Source: Clostridia bacterium (lineage in GTDB: Bacteria > Bacillota > Clostridia > Oscillospirales > Acutalibacteraceae). From it: a stretch of 7,248 nt of DNA. Made by a program: the position numbers and the translations under genes. The stretch's first letter is position 1; the number at the start of each line of letters is the position of its first letter. The stretch is taken from contig JAFWRV010000286.1 of the NCBI GenBank assembly GCA_017519685.1, forward strand, positions 1 to 7,248. The letters run 5' to 3'. Under the pieces are notes generated by a model. The model saw nothing but the letters and a program-made list of their open reading frames with translations. It was not told the DNA's origin and did no database searches. This document shows, piece after piece, positions 5,803 to 7,248 of this stretch.

Positions 5803-6726
5803 ATGGGTCCCGCAGTATTCGTATTTTTGGGAATTGTAGCAGTTATCGTTGTTCTTATTATCGCAAACATCAAAATCGTTCCCCAGTCAAAGGCATACGT
5901 TCTTGAGCGTCTCGGTGCATATTCCTGCACCTGGGATACAGGTATTCACGTAAAGGTTCCCTTCATTGACAGAGTCGCGAAGCAGGTTTCCCTCAAGGAA
6001 CAGATTGTTGACTTCCCGCCTCAGCCGGTTATTACGAAGGATAACGTCACAATGCAGATAGACACGGTCGTTTTCTTCCAGATTACCGATCCCAAGCTTT
6101 TTGCTTACGGTGTTGAGAAGCCGATTATGGCTATCGAGAACCTTACAGCCACAACCCTGCGTAACATCATCGGCGACCTTGAGCTTGACCATACTCTTAC
6201 TTCGAGAGATACCATCAACGCCAAAATCAGAGGAATTCTTGACGAGGCGACAGACCCCTGGGGCATCAAGGTAAACCGTGTTGAACTCAAAAACATTCTT
6301 CCTCCCAAGGAAATCCAGGACGCGATGGAGAAGCAGATGAAGGCAGAGCGTCAGCGCAGAGAATCCATCCTTACAGCGGAAGGCCAGAAGGCAAGTCAGA
6401 TTCTTGTTGCCGAAGGTCAGAAGGAAAGCCAGATTCTCCGTGCGGAAGCGGATAAGGAAAGCGCCATTCTCGCCGCGGAAGCTGAGAAGGAGAGCAAAAT
6501 CCGCAAGGCGGAAGGTGAAGCCCAGGCTATCCTCAAGGTTGAGGAAGCAAGAGCAAAGGTGATTGAATATATCAATTCAGCGGCTCCCGGCCAGGGTTAT
6601 CTCACAATCAAGAGTCTTGAGTCCTTCGAAAAGGCGGCGGACGGTCAGGCGACAAAGCTTATCATTCCGAGCGACCTTCAGGGAATTGCGGGACTTGCCG
6701 CAAGCGCGAAAGAAATTCTCAAATAA
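5803..6726 (+). CDS. SPFH/stomatin-band 7 membrane scaffold protein (QmcA/YbbK-like)
   Basis: A 307-residue stomatin-type protein. An N-terminal membrane anchor (about 4-22) is followed by IVPQSKAYVLERLGAY, the standard entry into the SPFH/band 7 domain, which runs to about residue 185 with VPFIDRVAKQVSLKEQ, a DFPPQPVITKDNV stretch, the TTLRNIIGDLELDHTLTSRD block and WGIKVNRVELKNILPP. After EKQMKAERQRR comes an Ala/Glu-rich coiled coil (about 175-255) with four successive 11-residue units, then a shorter C-terminal part ending in a glycine/alanine-rich segment. Such proteins oligomerise into rings or cages that organise membrane domains and control proteases. The strong AAGGAGG site (5789-5795) is embedded in the end of the NfeD gene with a seven-base spacer, supporting ATG 5803 and coupling. 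The partner NfeD gene and normal family length make this call secure; the exact cellular role is not shown by the sequence. Confidence 0.92.
   Translation: MGPAVFVFLGIVAVIVVLIIANIKIVPQSKAYVLERLGAYSCTWDTGIHVKVPFIDRVAKQVSLKEQIVDFPPQPVITKDNVTMQIDTVVFFQITDPKLFAYGVEKPIMAIENLTATTLRNIIGDLELDHTLTSRDTINAKIRGILDEATDPWGIKVNRVELKNILPPKEIQDAMEKQMKAERQRRESILTAEGQKASQILVAEGQKESQILRAEADKESAILAAEAEKESKIRKAEGEAQAILKVEEARAKVIEYINSAAPGQGYLTIKSLESFEKAADGQATKLIIPSDLQGIAGLAASAKEILK
6367..6498 (+). repeat. Four 11-residue coding repeats in the SPFH coiled coil
   Basis: Residues 189-232 form four units of 11: ILTAEGQKASQ, ILVAEGQKESQ, ILRAEADKESA and ILAAEAEKESK, with a degenerate fifth (IRKAEGEAQA, 10 residues). 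Each starts with I-L and has AE at positions 4-5 and K at 8. An 11-residue period is the hendecad form of coiled coil. Codons vary between units, so this is an old or selected repeat rather than a fresh duplication. Confidence 0.75.
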
Positions 6727-6740
6727 AAAACAAAAAACGA

Positions 6741-6761
6741 GAGCCCCACTCAGTGGGGCTC
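6741..6761 (-). terminator. Strong GC hairpin with its T-run on the minus strand
   Basis: GAGCCCCAC (6741-6749) pairs perfectly with GTGGGGCTC (6753-6761) around TCA. On the + strand it is followed by AAAAGTG with no T-run, while the A-rich stretch 6721-6738 before it becomes a T-run on the minus strand. By the usual rule it would terminate minus-strand transcription best. It may still slow or partly stop readthrough from the SPFH gene or protect its mRNA end. Confidence 0.55.
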
Positions 6762-6782
6762 AAAAGTGTTTAAAAGGATACT

Positions 6783-7248
6783 ATGAAATTTAATACCGTA
6801 ATATTTGACCTCGACGGTACCCTGACCGATACAGTTGAGGATTTGAAAAACAGCGTAAATTACGCTCTGAGAAAATTCAGCTTTCCGGAGAGAACATCCG
6901 ATGAAATCCGTCGTTTTGCAGGCAACGGAGTGGCGCGCCTGGTCGCCCTGAGCGTCCCGGAGGGGACAGATGATGAAACGACAGAAGCGGTACTTGAAGC
7001 GTTCAGACCGTTTTATAAGGAACATTCTCTTGATAACACAGCTCCCTACGACGGAGTTATTCCTCTTGTGGCAAAACTCCGTGACGCGGGAATAAAAATG
7101 GCGGTTGTTTCCAATAAGATGCACCCGGCGACCGTTGACATAGTCAGTCACTTTTTCGGGGATTATATAAAAGTGGCAATCGGTCAGAGCGAAGCAGTCG
7201 CGAGAAAGCCCGCGCCCGACAGCGTGTTCAAAGCGGCGGAGATACTCG
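6783..7248 (+). CDS. HAD-superfamily phosphatase, phosphoglycolate phosphatase-like, 3' end outside window
   Basis: The first 155 codons of a HAD hydrolase running off the window. Motif I is FDLDGTLTDT with nucleophile Asp9 and acid/base Asp11. A helical cap follows (about 17-85). Motif II is MAVVSNK with Ser110, and motif III is the Lys142 of RKPAPD. Motif IV (the acidic pair) would lie beyond the end. The layout, with an alpha-helical C1 cap between motifs I and II and the GNGVARL segment (47-53), fits the Gph/PGMB subgroup, which removes phosphate from phosphoglycolate or sugar phosphates; substrate specificity cannot be fixed from half a protein. The start is ATG 6783 with a weak, close AAAAGGA site (6772-6778). 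It sits 56 bases after the SPFH stop with a hairpin between and no clear promoter in the gap, so it either depends on readthrough or has a promoter inside the SPFH gene. Confidence 0.85.
   Translation, partial: MKFNTVIFDLDGTLTDTVEDLKNSVNYALRKFSFPERTSDEIRRFAGNGVARLVALSVPEGTDDETTEAVLEAFRPFYKEHSLDNTAPYDGVIPLVAKLRDAGIKMAVVSNKMHPATVDIVSHFFGDYIKVAIGQSEAVARKPAPDSVFKAAEIL

Noticed and set aside
6750..7151. Minus-strand open frame ending in the loop of the 6741-6761 hairpin, matching the hairpin's orientation
   Set aside because: Tempting because a minus-strand terminator follows it, but it is the shadow of the HAD phosphatase with intact motifs I-III, and its own product looks like nothing known.

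Overview
The window reads as a piece of an uncultured Bacillota genome, most likely a gut- or rumen-type Clostridia (inference). The signs are purine-rich AGGAGG-type ribosome binding sites, moderate GC in genes with very AT-rich spacers, a short Firmicutes-type signal peptide, and glycan-active genes next to an NfeD/SPFH membrane pair. All supported genes lie on the + strand. No rRNA, tRNA, CRISPR array, insertion sequence, attachment site or origin was seen, and no gene-free stretch exceeds 300 bases.

Region 1 (1-3205) is a carbohydrate-degradation unit. It begins inside a GH31-type alpha-glycosidase whose upstream part is cut off by the window edge. Its frame is broken once by an in-frame TAG at 469-471, immediately followed by ATG, yet protein similarity continues undisturbed to 726. 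Ten bases later, behind a GGAGG site, is an 822-residue protein that looks like a distant member of the GH38/GH57/polysaccharide-deacetylase-like barrel enzymes with a long beta-rich C-terminal half. The two were probably co-transcribed and may act on the same glycan.

Region 2 (3206-5190) starts with an AT-rich spacer holding a good extended -10 promoter and a leader hairpin. It then encodes a cytoplasmic GT-A-fold glycosyltransferase and, 17 bases later, an exported SGNH/GDSL hydrolase. It ends in an 11-bp hairpin terminator. A plausible reading is assembly plus later trimming or de-esterification of a surface glycan, but this is inferred from context only.

Region 3 (5191-6761) is a second unit: a promoter with the same extended -10 style, a short NfeD-type membrane protein with an OB-like tail, and two bases downstream a stomatin/SPFH protein with an 11-residue-repeat coiled coil. 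This is the known NfeD-SPFH partnership at membrane microdomains.

Region 4 (6741-7248) has a strong GC hairpin whose T-run lies on the minus strand, so it is oriented against the genes. It is followed by the first 155 codons of a HAD-family phosphatase of the phosphoglycolate phosphatase type, which runs off the window.

The most notable points are the clean TAG in the GH31 gene, the poorly classified 822-residue glycosidase-like protein, the wrong-way terminator hairpin and the hendecad repeat in the SPFH protein. I did not find a convincing new multi-gene system.
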